64,000 nt of DNA from Myxococcus qinghaiensis. Lineage in GTDB: Bacteria; Myxococcota; Myxococcia; Myxococcales; Myxococcaceae. The position numbers and the translations under genes were made by a program. Under the pieces are notes generated by a model. That model saw nothing but the letters and a program-made list of their open reading frames with translations. It searched no databases and was not told where the DNA came from. Of the stretch, positions 41,691 through 50,416 are shown piece after piece. Each line of letters opens with the position of its first letter. Position 1 is the stretch's first letter. Location of the stretch: the NCBI RefSeq assembly GCF_024198215.1, contig NZ_JAKCFA010000007.1:372001-436000 (forward strand), read 5' to 3'.

Positions 41691-41850
41691 CGCACAGTTG
41701 GATACGTCAGGCTTGACTGAACGTGGCCGGGCGAGGACCCAGCGAGCGCGGAATGAGTCCTCCGAAACCGTTGACCCTCTTGGGCGTCTGTCGGATAACG
41801 GCCCCGGTGTGTTCAGGTCGTCACCTCGAATCCGCCCCGGAGACTCAAGT
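41691..41850. other. Intergenic region with promoter for the tandem small-protein genes
   Basis: No gene is seen. It holds the sigma-70 promoter at 41771-41799 and a leader of about 45 bases. Confidence 0.5.
41771..41799 (+). promoter_or_regulatory. Sigma-70 promoter of the tandem small-protein genes
   Basis: TTGACC (41771-41776) and GATAAC (41794-41799) are separated by 17 bases. The expected start near 41806 leaves a leader of about 45 nt before the ATG at 41851. Confidence 0.6.
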
Positions 41851-42054
41851 ATGGCAGGCACCGACAAGCGCAAGCAGTCGCTGTACTTCCCCGAGGAGAT
41901 GTTGAAGGAGATTCAGGAGGAGGCGACCCGACAGGACCGCTCCCTCTCCTGGGTCGTGCAGCAGGCGTGGAAGATCGCCCGCGAGCGCATCAAGGGGTTC
42001 CCCGCCGTTAACGACGTGACTGGCGACGAGCGCCAGGACCCGCGCGAGGAGTAG
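41851..42054 (+). CDS. Small ribbon-helix-helix-like protein, first of a tandem pair (TIGR04563-like)
   Basis: 67 residues from ATG 41851 (GGAG 9 bases upstream). The sequence KRKQSLYFPEEMLKEIQEEA followed by TRQDRSLSWVVQQAWKIAR has the strand-helix-helix pattern of MetJ/Arc-type DNA-binding proteins: a short strand (QSLYF) that would enter the major groove, then two helices. I recall this as the myxobacterial family TIGR04563. The next gene is a paralogue 8 bases downstream. A DNA target is not evident. Confidence 0.8.
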   Translation: MAGTDKRKQSLYFPEEMLKEIQEEATRQDRSLSWVVQQAWKIARERIKGFPAVNDVTGDERQDPREE

Positions 42055-42061
42055 CGCAGGC

Positions 42062-42349
42062 ATGGCCACCACCGACCACCGCAAACAAAGCCTCTACTTC
42101 CCCGAGGACATGCTGGAGGAGATCCAGCGCGAGGCGACGCGGCAGGACCGCTCGCTCTCGTGGATTGTCCAGCAGGCGTGGAAGGTCGCGCGTGCGGAGA
42201 TTCGGAAGATGCCGTCGGTCAACGACGTGCTCAATGCGCCTCCGCCTCCTCGACCCGCCGCCGTCACGGCGAGCCCCGTGGCAGCGGCGCCCGCGACCCC
42301 ACCGAGCATGGTGGCGGTCGCTCCGAACCCGGACGAGCCCAAGTCCTGA
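42062..42349 (+). CDS. Small ribbon-helix-helix-like protein, second of a tandem pair
   Basis: 95 residues. Residues 1-55 are nearly the same as the preceding protein (HRKQSLYFPEDMLEEIQREA, TRQDRSLSWIVQQAWKVAR), showing a gene duplication. It adds a Pro/Ala-rich, probably disordered tail (PPPPRPAAVTASPVAAAPAT). The close spacing implies co-expression; the two may form a heterodimer, as ribbon-helix-helix proteins act as dimers. Confidence 0.8.
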   Translation: MATTDHRKQSLYFPEDMLEEIQREATRQDRSLSWIVQQAWKVARAEIRKMPSVNDVLNAPPPPRPAAVTASPVAAAPATPPSMVAVAPNPDEPKS

Positions 42350-42375
42350 AGGGCCCCGCGAGCGGCCCCCGGCAC

Positions 42376-43215
42376 TCACCTGCCGGCGGGCCTCGCGGGC
42401 AGTGCGCAGTTCTCGAAGATGATGCGCGGCTCCTCGGTGAGCGCCTGGACGGGCGTGGGGTACTTCTCCCGCATGTACGCCGAGGCGATGTTCGCGTCGG
42501 TGCCGCCCAGCTTTCGCGCCTGCACCGGGTTCCGGGCGGGGTCCTGACCGGCATTGCCGAACACCGTGCCGTAGCCGTCGCCGCCCTCGAGCAGGAAGCT
42601 GGGCATGGCCACGCGGTAGCGGATGGTCGTGTCATCGCGAGGAGGCAGTGCGATGGCCTGTCCCCCCACCGTCAGCGCCCTCACTCGCTCGCCCCTGGGG
42701 CGCGAGCAGTCCACGCGCACCGACGTCCCCGCTGACACGTGGAGGAACGCGCCGGAGGGCGAGGCGATGGCCTGCCCCTCCACGTACAGCGCGCCCACGC
42801 TGTTCTCCATCATCTCCACCACCTCGCGCTCGGTGAGGTCCACGGTGACGATGAGGTTCTCGAAGAGGATGACCTCGTGGAGCACGCCGTCGGTGAGCGG
42901 CCCCTTGCGCAGCGACATGCGCGTGTAGCAGAGGCCCTCGGTGCGCAGGGAGCCGCCGTTGACGACGCCCAGCACGGCGGGCCGCGCGGAGCCGTCCTCG
43001 GCATGGAGGAACGCGTCGGCGACCACCTGCGCCAGCGCGTTGTTGTCATGCCGGGTGAAGGGCTTGTCCAACTGCACATCCGCGCCCAGGTAGCCGACGA
43101 CGGCATCCGGGTCCGAGACGAGCGGCTGGCACGAGTCGTTGTAGGAGATGCACCCGGACAGCGGCGACGCCAGGGCGCACGCGAGGGCGGCGAGGATGGA
43201 CTTGGGGAGCGGCAT
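42376..43215 (-). CDS. Lipoprotein consisting of a 5'-nucleotidase C-terminal domain
   Basis: 279 residues, its ATG overlapping the TonB-receptor stop as TGATG, so the two are translationally coupled. Signal peptide with lipobox LSGC. The rest is a 5_nucleotid_C domain (NNALAQVVADAFLHAEDG, then LGVVNGGSLR, LFENLIVTVDLTEREVVEMM and FLHVSAG). In UshA-like enzymes this domain binds the nucleotide base and works with an N-terminal metallophosphatase that is absent here, so catalysis is not expected. A ligand-binding role with the receptor, for example in nucleotide or nucleoside uptake, is inferred. Confidence 0.82.
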   Translation of the reverse strand: MPLPKSILAALACALASPLSGCISYNDSCQPLVSDPDAVVGYLGADVQLDKPFTRHDNNALAQVVADAFLHAEDGSARPAVLGVVNGGSLRTEGLCYTRMSLRKGPLTDGVLHEVILFENLIVTVDLTEREVVEMMENSVGALYVEGQAIASPSGAFLHVSAGTSVRVDCSRPRGERVRALTVGGQAIALPPRDDTTIRYRVAMPSFLLEGGDGYGTVFGNAGQDPARNPVQARKLGGTDANIASAYMREKYPTPVQALTEEPRIIFENCALPARPAGR

Positions 43216-46202
43216 CAGAAGTGGGCCCTCACGGTGAGGTAGCCGGACATGCCTTCGCGCGGGAGGCTGTTGGTGACGCGGTCCGGACGGGGCACGTCGT
43301 CGCGAAGGTCGTGGTCGAAGACGTTGTGCGCCACCAGCGACACCTCCCAGATATCGGCGATGGGCTCGCTGCGAATCTGCGCGGTGATGAGGCTGTAGGC
43401 GGGAATCTTGTAGCGGCGGACCAGCTCCAGCACGGAGCGGCTGTTGTTGCGTCGCTCCGCGCCCGTGCGCACCACCACGTCGAAGTTCACCCACGCGCCA
43501 ATGGGCATGGACACGCCCGCGTTGAAGCGGGCCTGCGGCGTGTCGGTGAGCAGGCGGGACTGCGACGGCAGCTCCATGTCCTGCGCGCGGGAGATGCTCG
43601 CGTTGAACCAGGCGTTGGCGCGCTTGGAGGCCTCCAGGCGGGCCTCGCCTTCGATGCCGTACACGCGCACGCCCAGCTCGCGGTTGCGCAGCGGAACGAT
43701 GTTGCCGGACGTGTCCACCGGGACGATGGGCGAGTCGAACAGCTCCAGGTACGCGTTGGCGCGCAGCCGCACGCGGGCCTCGCCGGCGGACTGGATGAGG
43801 TCGGCGCCCAGCTCGAAGGTGTCCACCGTGGAGGGCTGCAGGCGCGGGTTTCCCTCGAAGCGACCCTGGTTGTAGTCCGTGTCGGGGATGCGCTCGACCA
43901 GCTCCTGGAGCGTGGGGGCGCGGAAGGCGCGGCCATACAGGGCCTTGAGCACCAGCGCGTCCGTGGCGGAGAACACCAAGCCCACGCGAGGGTTGATGCT
44001 GGGCACGAAGCTGGTGCCGGTGATGGTGCCCGTGCCGTCCACGGTGGGCAGCTGCGTGGCGTCCACGCGCACGCCGAACGTGAGCGTCAGCGGATTGACG
44101 ACGGTCCACTGGTCCTGCGCGAAGAAGCCCACGATGAGCCGCTTGGACACGGCGCCGTCGGCGAGTCCCAGCAGGTCCGTGAGGCCCTCGGGCGCGGTGA
44201 AGCCTTCCGGACGCACGCGCGCGTCCAGCGTGTAGTTGGTCTCGTAGGTGTAGTCGCCCAGCGACTGCTGCTCCACCACCGCGCCCAGCGACAGCCGGTT
44301 GTTGGGCGACAGCGCGATATCCGCGTCCACGCCTCCGGTGAGCGAGCGCACGGAGATGCTCGTCCGCTCCCGCAGGCCCTCGGCGAAGAGCTGGTTGGCC
44401 TCGGTCCCCGTCCGGAAGTTCGTGGGGGTGATTTGAAAGAGGCGGTCGGTGGACTGCTGATCGAACCCGGCGCGCGCGCGCAGCAGCACCGAGGTGCCGA
44501 TGGCGCGCTCCCAATGGACGTCCGCCATGAGGACGTTCCACTTCAGCTCGGAGTCCTCGGCCACGGTGTCGAAGAGGCCCATCAACGCGGTGCGGTTCTC
44601 GGTGAGGAAGCGCACCGAGGCGCCCAGGCGGCCCGCGTCGCCCATCACATACGTCGCGCCGCCGCCCAGGTTGAGCAGGAAGCGGTCATCGCGCGTCTTG
44701 CCGGCGGGGTCCTCCACGTCGCGGAGGCCCTGCGAAATGGCCTCGTCATCCAGGCCGTCGTTGTCGATGACGTTCGAGTCGCCCGACTGGCTCCACACAT
44801 CCGCGTCCGCGAAGAGGCGCAGGTCGCCGAAGGTCTCTCCGGCCGACGCGTGCCCGTTGACGGTGACGGCCAGGCGGTCGTCCTTCTCCGGGAAGCCGCC
44901 CGCGGAGACGGCCGTGCGCACGCCGTCCGAGGTGTCGGTGACGATGTTGACCACGCCCAGGAACGCTCCCGCGCCGTAGAGCGCGGAGCCCGGGCCGCGG
45001 ATGACCTCGATGCGCTCCAGGTTCTCCACCGGCAGGTTCATCAGCGCCTTGCCGTCGAAGAAGTTGTTGAGGCGGTGGCCGTTGAGCAGGAACAGCACCT
45101 CGGCGTCGTTGCGGATGCCGCGCACCGCCGTGCGGTGAAAGCCCTGCACGTCGCGGCTGACGGTAAGGCCGGGCACCACGTCCAGGACGTCGGCGACGGT
45201 GCGGGCGCCCAGCGCGCTGATCTGCTCGCGGCCGAACGAGGCGGCGATGGCGGGCACCTTCCGGACCTTCTCCTCGTGACGCGTGGCCAGCGCCAGGGTG
45301 TCCTCGGCGCTGTAGAGGGCCATGTCCTCCTCCAGCTCCGAGCGCATCGCCGGGGGGGGCGCGCTCTCGCGCGTCGCGGACGACTCCCGCGAGGAGGACG
45401 ATTCACGGGTGGCTGCCTCGCGGGACGACTCGCGAGAGGCGACGGGCTCGCGCACGGGCGCATCCCGCGTCGTCGCCGCTTCCCGAGGAGGCGTCTCTCG
45501 CGTCGCGCGTGGGGACTCACGCGTCGCGGGCTCGCGCGAGGAGGCCGCCGTATCGCGTGAGGTCGTCGTGCTGCCTCGCGTCGGGGGAGGAGGCTCGCGC
45601 GACGGCGGTGGGGTGCGGGTGTCTCGCGACGCGGGCTTCGGAGGAGGAACATCCGAGGGGAGATCCGCGGTCAGGGCCGCCATCGAATCATCGGAGGCGC
45701 TGTTCGTGGGCGGAGGAGGCGCCTTGGTGCGCTCGGGCGGCGGCGCCCGGGTGGGGGGCCGCTCGTCAGCGGAGATGGAGACGGGCGGCTCCGAGGGGCC
45801 GGGCCGGCTCGCCGTCGCGGAGACCTCGCCGGCCACGAACACGCGGGCGGGCCGAGCGGCCGTCTGGAAGATGGGGATGCGCTCGCCGTCGGCGGTGAGG
45901 CCCTCGACGTAGTACTCGACGCCCGGCGGGACCATGTGCTCGGCGGGGATGACGCCGCGGTAGAGGTCGCCGTACTGGCGCTCCATCAGCACGCGGGCGA
46001 AGGGCTCGCCTGGGCCGCGGTAGCGGACGTACATCTCCAGGATGCGACTGCCCTCCACGAGCGTGCCATCCAGCCGGAGGGGAAGGTTGGCCTGGGCCTT
46101 GGCCGGAGCGGAGTGAAGAAGCGACGGCTCCTCGGCACGGACAGGTACCGCCAGGAAGAGCACGAAGCTGAGGAGGGTCGCGCGCGCGAGTGTGTTCTTC
46201 AA
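43215..46202 (-). CDS. TonB-dependent receptor with N-terminal extension and Ser/Arg/Glu-rich linker
   Basis: About 995 residues from TTG 46202, which gives a clean signal peptide (LARATLLSFVLFLAVPVRA); the frame also allows a far-upstream ATG that would collide with the divergent gene. After a small Ig-like N-terminal domain (YRGPGEPFARVLMERQYGDL) comes a low-complexity linker of SRE/TRE repeats. The plug domain starts near EEKVRKVPAIAASFGREQIS and has NGHRLNNFFDGKALMNLPVE, IEVIRGPGSALYGAGAFLGV. A 22-strand barrel follows and ends in Phe (TVRAHF). Such receptors import iron complexes, vitamins or sugars using TonB energy; the substrate is unknown. Confidence 0.88.
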   Translation of the reverse strand: MKNTLARATLLSFVLFLAVPVRAEEPSLLHSAPAKAQANLPLRLDGTLVEGSRILEMYVRYRGPGEPFARVLMERQYGDLYRGVIPAEHMVPPGVEYYVEGLTADGERIPIFQTAARPARVFVAGEVSATASRPGPSEPPVSISADERPPTRAPPPERTKAPPPPTNSASDDSMAALTADLPSDVPPPKPASRDTRTPPPSREPPPPTRGSTTTSRDTAASSREPATRESPRATRETPPREAATTRDAPVREPVASRESSREAATRESSSSRESSATRESAPPPAMRSELEEDMALYSAEDTLALATRHEEKVRKVPAIAASFGREQISALGARTVADVLDVVPGLTVSRDVQGFHRTAVRGIRNDAEVLFLLNGHRLNNFFDGKALMNLPVENLERIEVIRGPGSALYGAGAFLGVVNIVTDTSDGVRTAVSAGGFPEKDDRLAVTVNGHASAGETFGDLRLFADADVWSQSGDSNVIDNDGLDDEAISQGLRDVEDPAGKTRDDRFLLNLGGGATYVMGDAGRLGASVRFLTENRTALMGLFDTVAEDSELKWNVLMADVHWERAIGTSVLLRARAGFDQQSTDRLFQITPTNFRTGTEANQLFAEGLRERTSISVRSLTGGVDADIALSPNNRLSLGAVVEQQSLGDYTYETNYTLDARVRPEGFTAPEGLTDLLGLADGAVSKRLIVGFFAQDQWTVVNPLTLTFGVRVDATQLPTVDGTGTITGTSFVPSINPRVGLVFSATDALVLKALYGRAFRAPTLQELVERIPDTDYNQGRFEGNPRLQPSTVDTFELGADLIQSAGEARVRLRANAYLELFDSPIVPVDTSGNIVPLRNRELGVRVYGIEGEARLEASKRANAWFNASISRAQDMELPSQSRLLTDTPQARFNAGVSMPIGAWVNFDVVVRTGAERRNNSRSVLELVRRYKIPAYSLITAQIRSEPIADIWEVSLVAHNVFDHDLRDDVPRPDRVTNSLPREGMSGYLTVRAHF

Positions 46203-46317
46203 GCTGAAGGGGATGGTCCATTGCCCCCCTCCCCGAGTCAAGGAAGGGGGCCCCGAGGCCGCGCGCCGCTGATTTTTTGCCGGGCCTCCAGGGCCGTGCG
46301 AGGGATCGCCGCACTCC

Positions 46318-47874
46318 ATGCGCGACTCGCTCGCCCTGCACCTTGCCCTCTTCCGTCGTCAGCGGGCACAAATCGCCCGCGTGGTGGACGGGCAGACAGA
46401 TGCCTTCCGCTCCTACGAGGCCCGCTATCGGCGGCGTACCGCCAGCTATCGGCGCGTCCTGCCGCTGACCGACGTGCACCAACGCGTGCTCGCCTCGGAC
46501 GTGGTGTACGTGGGCGACTACCACACGCTGCCCCTGGCGCAGCAGACCTACCTCGAGTTGGTGGAGCGCGCGCTCACCTCGGGCCGCCGCGTCGTGATGG
46601 CCCTCGAGTGCATCGAGGGACGTCACCAGGCCTCGGTCGACGCCTGGCGCTCGGGCCGCCTCTCGGAGCGCTCCCTGCTGGCGAAGCTGGGCGGTGACAC
46701 GGATGGTGCGGGCTTCGGCCCGGGCACTCCGCTGCGCACCCTGCTCGCCTTCGCCCGGCGCCACCGGCTGGAGGTCGTCGGCATCGACCGGCGCGCCCAG
46801 GGTGAGCGCTCGCTCGCCCTGAGGGATGCCTACGCCGCGGAGCGCGTCGCCCGGGCGGCCCGTGCCGAGGACCGTCCGCTCGTCCTCGTCCTGGTGGGCC
46901 AGTACCACGTCGCGCCGTGTCACCTGCCCGCGCAGGTGGAGCGCGCGCTCGGCGACGACACGCGTCGTGGCCTGGTGGTGTACCAGAACGCGGAGGGCGT
47001 CTGGTGGCGGCTGGCCCGGGACGGACGCATGGGCGTGGCCGAAGCGGTGGAGCTGGCCGACGACACCGTGTGCCTGCTCAACGCCTCCCCTGTCGTCTGT
47101 CAGCAGAGCTTCCTCGACTATCTGGAGGCCGAGGCCGGCGACTCGCCCTTGATGGACCGGGGTGCGTCGGAGCGCTTCCGGGAGATGGCGGCGTTGATCG
47201 GCCGCCTCGCGGGCGTGCCGGTGGTTCGCGCGCTGGAGTCGGTGGAGGTCGCCACGGTGGCGGATGGCGACGTGCTGGCGCGTATCCAGCGACGTGGGCG
47301 CTTCACGCAGGCGGAGCTGTCACAGCTGCGCCGCCACATCCTGTCGAGGGAGAGCAGCTACATCCCGCGAGCGCGGACGGCCTACCTGGCTTCGCTGTCA
47401 CTGAACCACGCCGCGGAGGAGGCCGCGCACTTCGTGCGGCACTGCGCGGTGGGGAGCGCGATGGAGGCGCCGCGCACGGCCTCCGAGGCGTTCTACGCGC
47501 GGTGCATGGAGGAAGCGCTGGGCTTCTTCGGCTCCCGCCTGGTGAACCCGCGTCGCACGTGCCTGGGGCTGGCCGAGTGGGCCCGGCGCTTCGGCGAGAG
47601 TCGCGGTGTGGAGCGGCAGGTCTCCGCCTTCGTGCTGGCGCACAAGGCCGCGGAGCTGGAGGCGCCCGAAGAGGCGGTGAAGCTGCTGCCCCTGCGCAAG
47701 GACCGCCTGTTCCACGGCGTCAGCCACGCGCTGGGCTACCTGCTCGGGGACAAGCTCTACCGCGCCTTCGACGAGGGACGGCTGGCGAAGACGGAGGTCC
47801 GCGCCCTGTTCCGGGACCCGTTCGCCAACGCGCGCACCGTGTACTTCACCTGGGCCGAGCGACTGCGGGACTGA
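46318..47874 (+). CDS. ChaN-like protein with long C-terminal extension
   Basis: 518 residues. The N-terminal 270 residues match the ChaN/DUF399 fold (VVYVGDYHTLPLAQQTYLEL, VVMALECIEG, LVLVLVGQYHVAP), whose Campylobacter member binds paired haem on the outer membrane beside a haem receptor. Tyr and His residues that could serve as haem ligands are present (GDYHT, GQYHV), but no lipobox is visible, so it may be cytoplasmic. The extra C-terminal 240 residues (RRGRFTQAELSQLRRHILSR and later a His-containing helical region) are unassigned. Divergent from the TonB receptor. Confidence 0.78.
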   Translation: MRDSLALHLALFRRQRAQIARVVDGQTDAFRSYEARYRRRTASYRRVLPLTDVHQRVLASDVVYVGDYHTLPLAQQTYLELVERALTSGRRVVMALECIEGRHQASVDAWRSGRLSERSLLAKLGGDTDGAGFGPGTPLRTLLAFARRHRLEVVGIDRRAQGERSLALRDAYAAERVARAARAEDRPLVLVLVGQYHVAPCHLPAQVERALGDDTRRGLVVYQNAEGVWWRLARDGRMGVAEAVELADDTVCLLNASPVVCQQSFLDYLEAEAGDSPLMDRGASERFREMAALIGRLAGVPVVRALESVEVATVADGDVLARIQRRGRFTQAELSQLRRHILSRESSYIPRARTAYLASLSLNHAAEEAAHFVRHCAVGSAMEAPRTASEAFYARCMEEALGFFGSRLVNPRRTCLGLAEWARRFGESRGVERQVSAFVLAHKAAELEAPEEAVKLLPLRKDRLFHGVSHALGYLLGDKLYRAFDEGRLAKTEVRALFRDPFANARTVYFTWAERLRD

Positions 47875-47877
47875 GGC

Positions 47878-48813
47878 TCACGGAGTTCCTGCTTCGGGAG
47901 CCTCCGCCTCCGGGGGCTTCGGCGCGGTGGGAGGGAGCGCGAAGGTGCCATCCGGGAGGAGGTCGCGCCTGGACGCGGGGTTGTCTTCCGTGACGACGCT
48001 GATGCCGCCATCCGGAAACAGGACGTAGGTCACCGCCGTGTCGACGTGGCCCACCGCCAGCGACGTGAGCTCCGGATAGAGCATCAGCAAGGCCAGCTCC
48101 GTCTCCAGGGGTCCCTTGAAGGTCTGGTGCAGGTGCGCATCCATCCGCGAGGCATCCTCGGTGATGGGCGCCACGTCGACCGCGATGACGGTCGGGTGCA
48201 GCTTCACCTGCTCGCGCAGCGTCTTGCCATCCGGAGCGAAGCGGAACCGGAAGTCGCCGCCATAGAAGAATCGCTTCGGGTCCCGGGTCCCCTGCAGCGT
48301 GTACACGGTGATGTCGCCCGACGCTTCCACGAGGACCACGGGGTTGACGCTGGGCCGACCGAAGGTCTCCACGGTGATGTTCTTCGCCCTCTTCACCGCG
48401 CGGGCCATGGGGCTGAAGTCGATGGGGAGCGTGTTCACGGGGATGAGCTCCATCCATTCGGGCTCCTCGTGCGGCGCCTTCAATGCGTAGGCCGGGATGA
48501 ACTTCCCCGCGTCGTCGACCCGGCCGAAGAGGCCATACCAGGCACCGCCGTGAGGCAGCGTGAGGTGCATCTGCATCCGGGACGGGCTCAGGTCCACGTC
48601 CTTGCTCTCCATCAGCACGTCCGTGGCGCGAATGGCGGCGCGCTCCGCCTCGACGATGTAGCGGGCGCGCGCCTGGACCCGGAGCAACTCCGCGTCGTCC
48701 ACGGGGATTCGCGAGGGCGCGGGAGCCGCGGCATCACCCAGGAACGCGCGCGACGAATGCGCGCCGCAGCCGACGAGTGACACGAACACCACCAGGGACA
48801 GCACCAGCCGCAT
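47878..48813 (-). CDS. Lipoprotein of unknown function
   Basis: 311 residues. Lipobox VSLVGC (Cys at 16). The mature region is beta-rich and opens with AELLRVQARARYIVEAERAA, then MQMHLTLPHGGAWYGLFGRVD, RFFYGGDFRFRFAPDGK and VDTAVTYVLFPDGG. It may be a secreted enzyme-like or binding domain; no catalytic motif stands out. Converges with the ChaN-like gene, separated by 3 bases. Confidence 0.75.
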   Translation of the reverse strand: MRLVLSLVVFVSLVGCGAHSSRAFLGDAAAPAPSRIPVDDAELLRVQARARYIVEAERAAIRATDVLMESKDVDLSPSRMQMHLTLPHGGAWYGLFGRVDDAGKFIPAYALKAPHEEPEWMELIPVNTLPIDFSPMARAVKRAKNITVETFGRPSVNPVVLVEASGDITVYTLQGTRDPKRFFYGGDFRFRFAPDGKTLREQVKLHPTVIAVDVAPITEDASRMDAHLHQTFKGPLETELALLMLYPELTSLAVGHVDTAVTYVLFPDGGISVVTEDNPASRRDLLPDGTFALPPTAPKPPEAEAPEAGTP

Positions 48814-49051
48814 GCGAGACCTCGTGCCGCGAGTCTGCGCGATTCCCCCGGGTCCGTCACGCTGGGCGTGCGGGTCGGCGACACGGTCGCTTGCTCGCGG
48901 GTCCCTCGGCTTTAGAGCAGCTGATGCGGCGCAGCCACAGACATCCGCCTCGGCAAGTCGTATCCGCCGGAGCGAGTCCGCGCCGGCTCGCCCATGGCAC
49001 GGGAAGCCAGCTCGAACACTTGAGGCATGAGCCGGACGTCGCGCGTCCGAC

Positions 49052-49444
49052 TCAGGTCTTGGTGGGCGCGTTGGACTGCACGGCGGCCTTCACCTTCTCG
49101 CGAAGAGCACGGACACGCTCGCGGGCCTGGAGGCGCTGGTCCTCGGAGAGCTGACCGCCGGCCGCGTCACGCTGGGCCTTCAGCTCCTCGCGAAGCTGGC
49201 GGGCCTCCGTCTTGAACTGGTCCGCCTGCACCTGCGAGAGACGGCCCTCGGATACTGCGCGGTCCAGGCGGTGCTCCATCCTGGCCAGCTTCCGCTCTCC
49301 CTTCATTCCCTTGTGGCCATGCCGACCACCGTGGTGACCCTCCTTGCCCTGGGGCGCGGGCGCGGCGGTGTCCTCGGCGAGCACGGGGACAGCGAACAGC
49401 AGCGAAGCAGCGACGACGGAACGCAGCAGGAAGCCTTGACGCAT
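49052..49444 (-). CDS. Small periplasmic coiled-coil protein
   Basis: 130 residues. Signal peptide (VVAASLLFAVPVLA), then a Gly/His-rich linker (GKEGHHGGRHGHKGMKGERK) that could bind metal, then an amphipathic Leu/Arg/Glu coiled-coil (ARMEHRLDRAVSEGRLSQVQ, ARQLREELKAQRD). The length and helical pattern recall Spy/CpxP-like periplasmic chaperones, but the LTxxQ signature is not perfect. GGAGAG is 9 bases before the ATG. About 240 bases with no gene separate it from the preceding lipoprotein. Confidence 0.72.
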   Translation of the reverse strand: MRQGFLLRSVVAASLLFAVPVLAEDTAAPAPQGKEGHHGGRHGHKGMKGERKLARMEHRLDRAVSEGRLSQVQADQFKTEARQLREELKAQRDAAGGQLSEDQRLQARERVRALREKVKAAVQSNAPTKT

Positions 49445-49621
49445 GGTGGGACTCTCCAGTCGGTGGAACTGGACGCGAGCGGCACACCCGCTCGCGTCCT
49501 CGTTGCCAGGAAGAACCCCGCGCGGACGAGAAGGTTAAATCCACGCCGCCGACCCCAGGTGGGAGCGAGTCCCCTCCCCTACCGCTTGCCCGCCCTCCGT
49601 GCAGTCATCACGCCCGCGTGC

Positions 49622-50416
49622 TCAGGGCGCGCCGGGCTTCACCGCGCGGGTGGCGATGAAGCCGTCGAAGTACTCGGAGAGCTTGTCGCCCGCGATGTGC
49701 CGGTCCTCGAAGAGGCCGGCCAGGAGGAAGCCCGCATCCAGCTGCCCACCCAACTGGTCCTGGAGCGAGTGCCCCACGCAGAGGGGCTCGCCCTTGTCGG
49801 TGTACCGACGGCGCTCGGCGTCCGTGAGGCTGGTGAAGTCCGAGTACGGCATCTTGTACTTGAGCTGCATCACCCCCTGCTCCTGCAGGTCCGGGTCGAA
49901 CAGGAAGATGACTGGGTTGCTGATGCCCGACAGGAGCGCACCACCCGGGCGCAGCACGCGGAACGCCTCGCGCCAGACAGGCCGCACGTCGTCCACGAAG
50001 ACGTTGGAGCACGGGTGGAAGATGAGGTCGAAGCTGCCGTCCTCGAACACGGAGAGGTCCTTCATGTCCCCCTCCACCAACCGCAGCTCCAAGCCCTCGC
50101 GCTCCGCCACCTTGCGGTCCTGACCCAACTGCGCGGGCGAGTTGTCCAGCACCGCCACCCGCGCACCCGCCGCCGCCAGCACGGGCGCCTGCTGCCCACC
50201 CGCGCCCGCCAGGCACAGCACCCGCTTCCCCGCAACATCACCGAACCACTCGCGCGGCACGGGCTTCGTGGGCGTGAGGACGATGCTCCACTCCCCTCGC
50301 CTCGCCGCGGCGATGACCTCCGGCGTCACCGGCACCGTCCACCGGTCTCCCACCGCCACCTGCCGGTCCCACGCCTCGCGGTTGTACTTCCGCACGTCCA
50401 TCGCCTCAGTCGTCAT
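49622..50416 (-). CDS. Class I SAM-dependent methyltransferase
   Basis: 264 residues from ATG 50416 (GGAAGGG upstream), overlapping the end of the SDR gene by 11 bases. Motif [20 protein letters not shown] with acidic VAVLDNSP shows SAM binding, followed by [20 protein letters not shown] and [13 protein letters not shown]. The N-terminus ([20 protein letters not shown]) matches small-molecule methyltransferases of the Methyltransf_11 type. Substrate unknown; coupling to the SDR suggests a shared metabolite. Confidence 0.85.
   Translation of the reverse strand: MTTEAMDVRKYNREAWDRQVAVGDRWTVPVTPEVIAAARRGEWSIVLTPTKPVPREWFGDVAGKRVLCLAGAGGQQAPVLAAAGARVAVLDNSPAQLGQDRKVAEREGLELRLVEGDMKDLSVFEDGSFDLIFHPCSNVFVDDVRPVWREAFRVLRPGGALLSGISNPVIFLFDPDLQEQGVMQLKYKMPYSDFTSLTDAERRRYTDKGEPLCVGHSLQDQLGGQLDAGFLLAGLFEDRHIAGDKLSEYFDGFIATRAVKPGAP

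Noticed and set aside
46203-46319. Upstream ATG at 46319 as the TonB-receptor start
   Set aside because: It would overlap the start of the divergent ChaN-like gene and put 39 residues ahead of an otherwise normal signal peptide.
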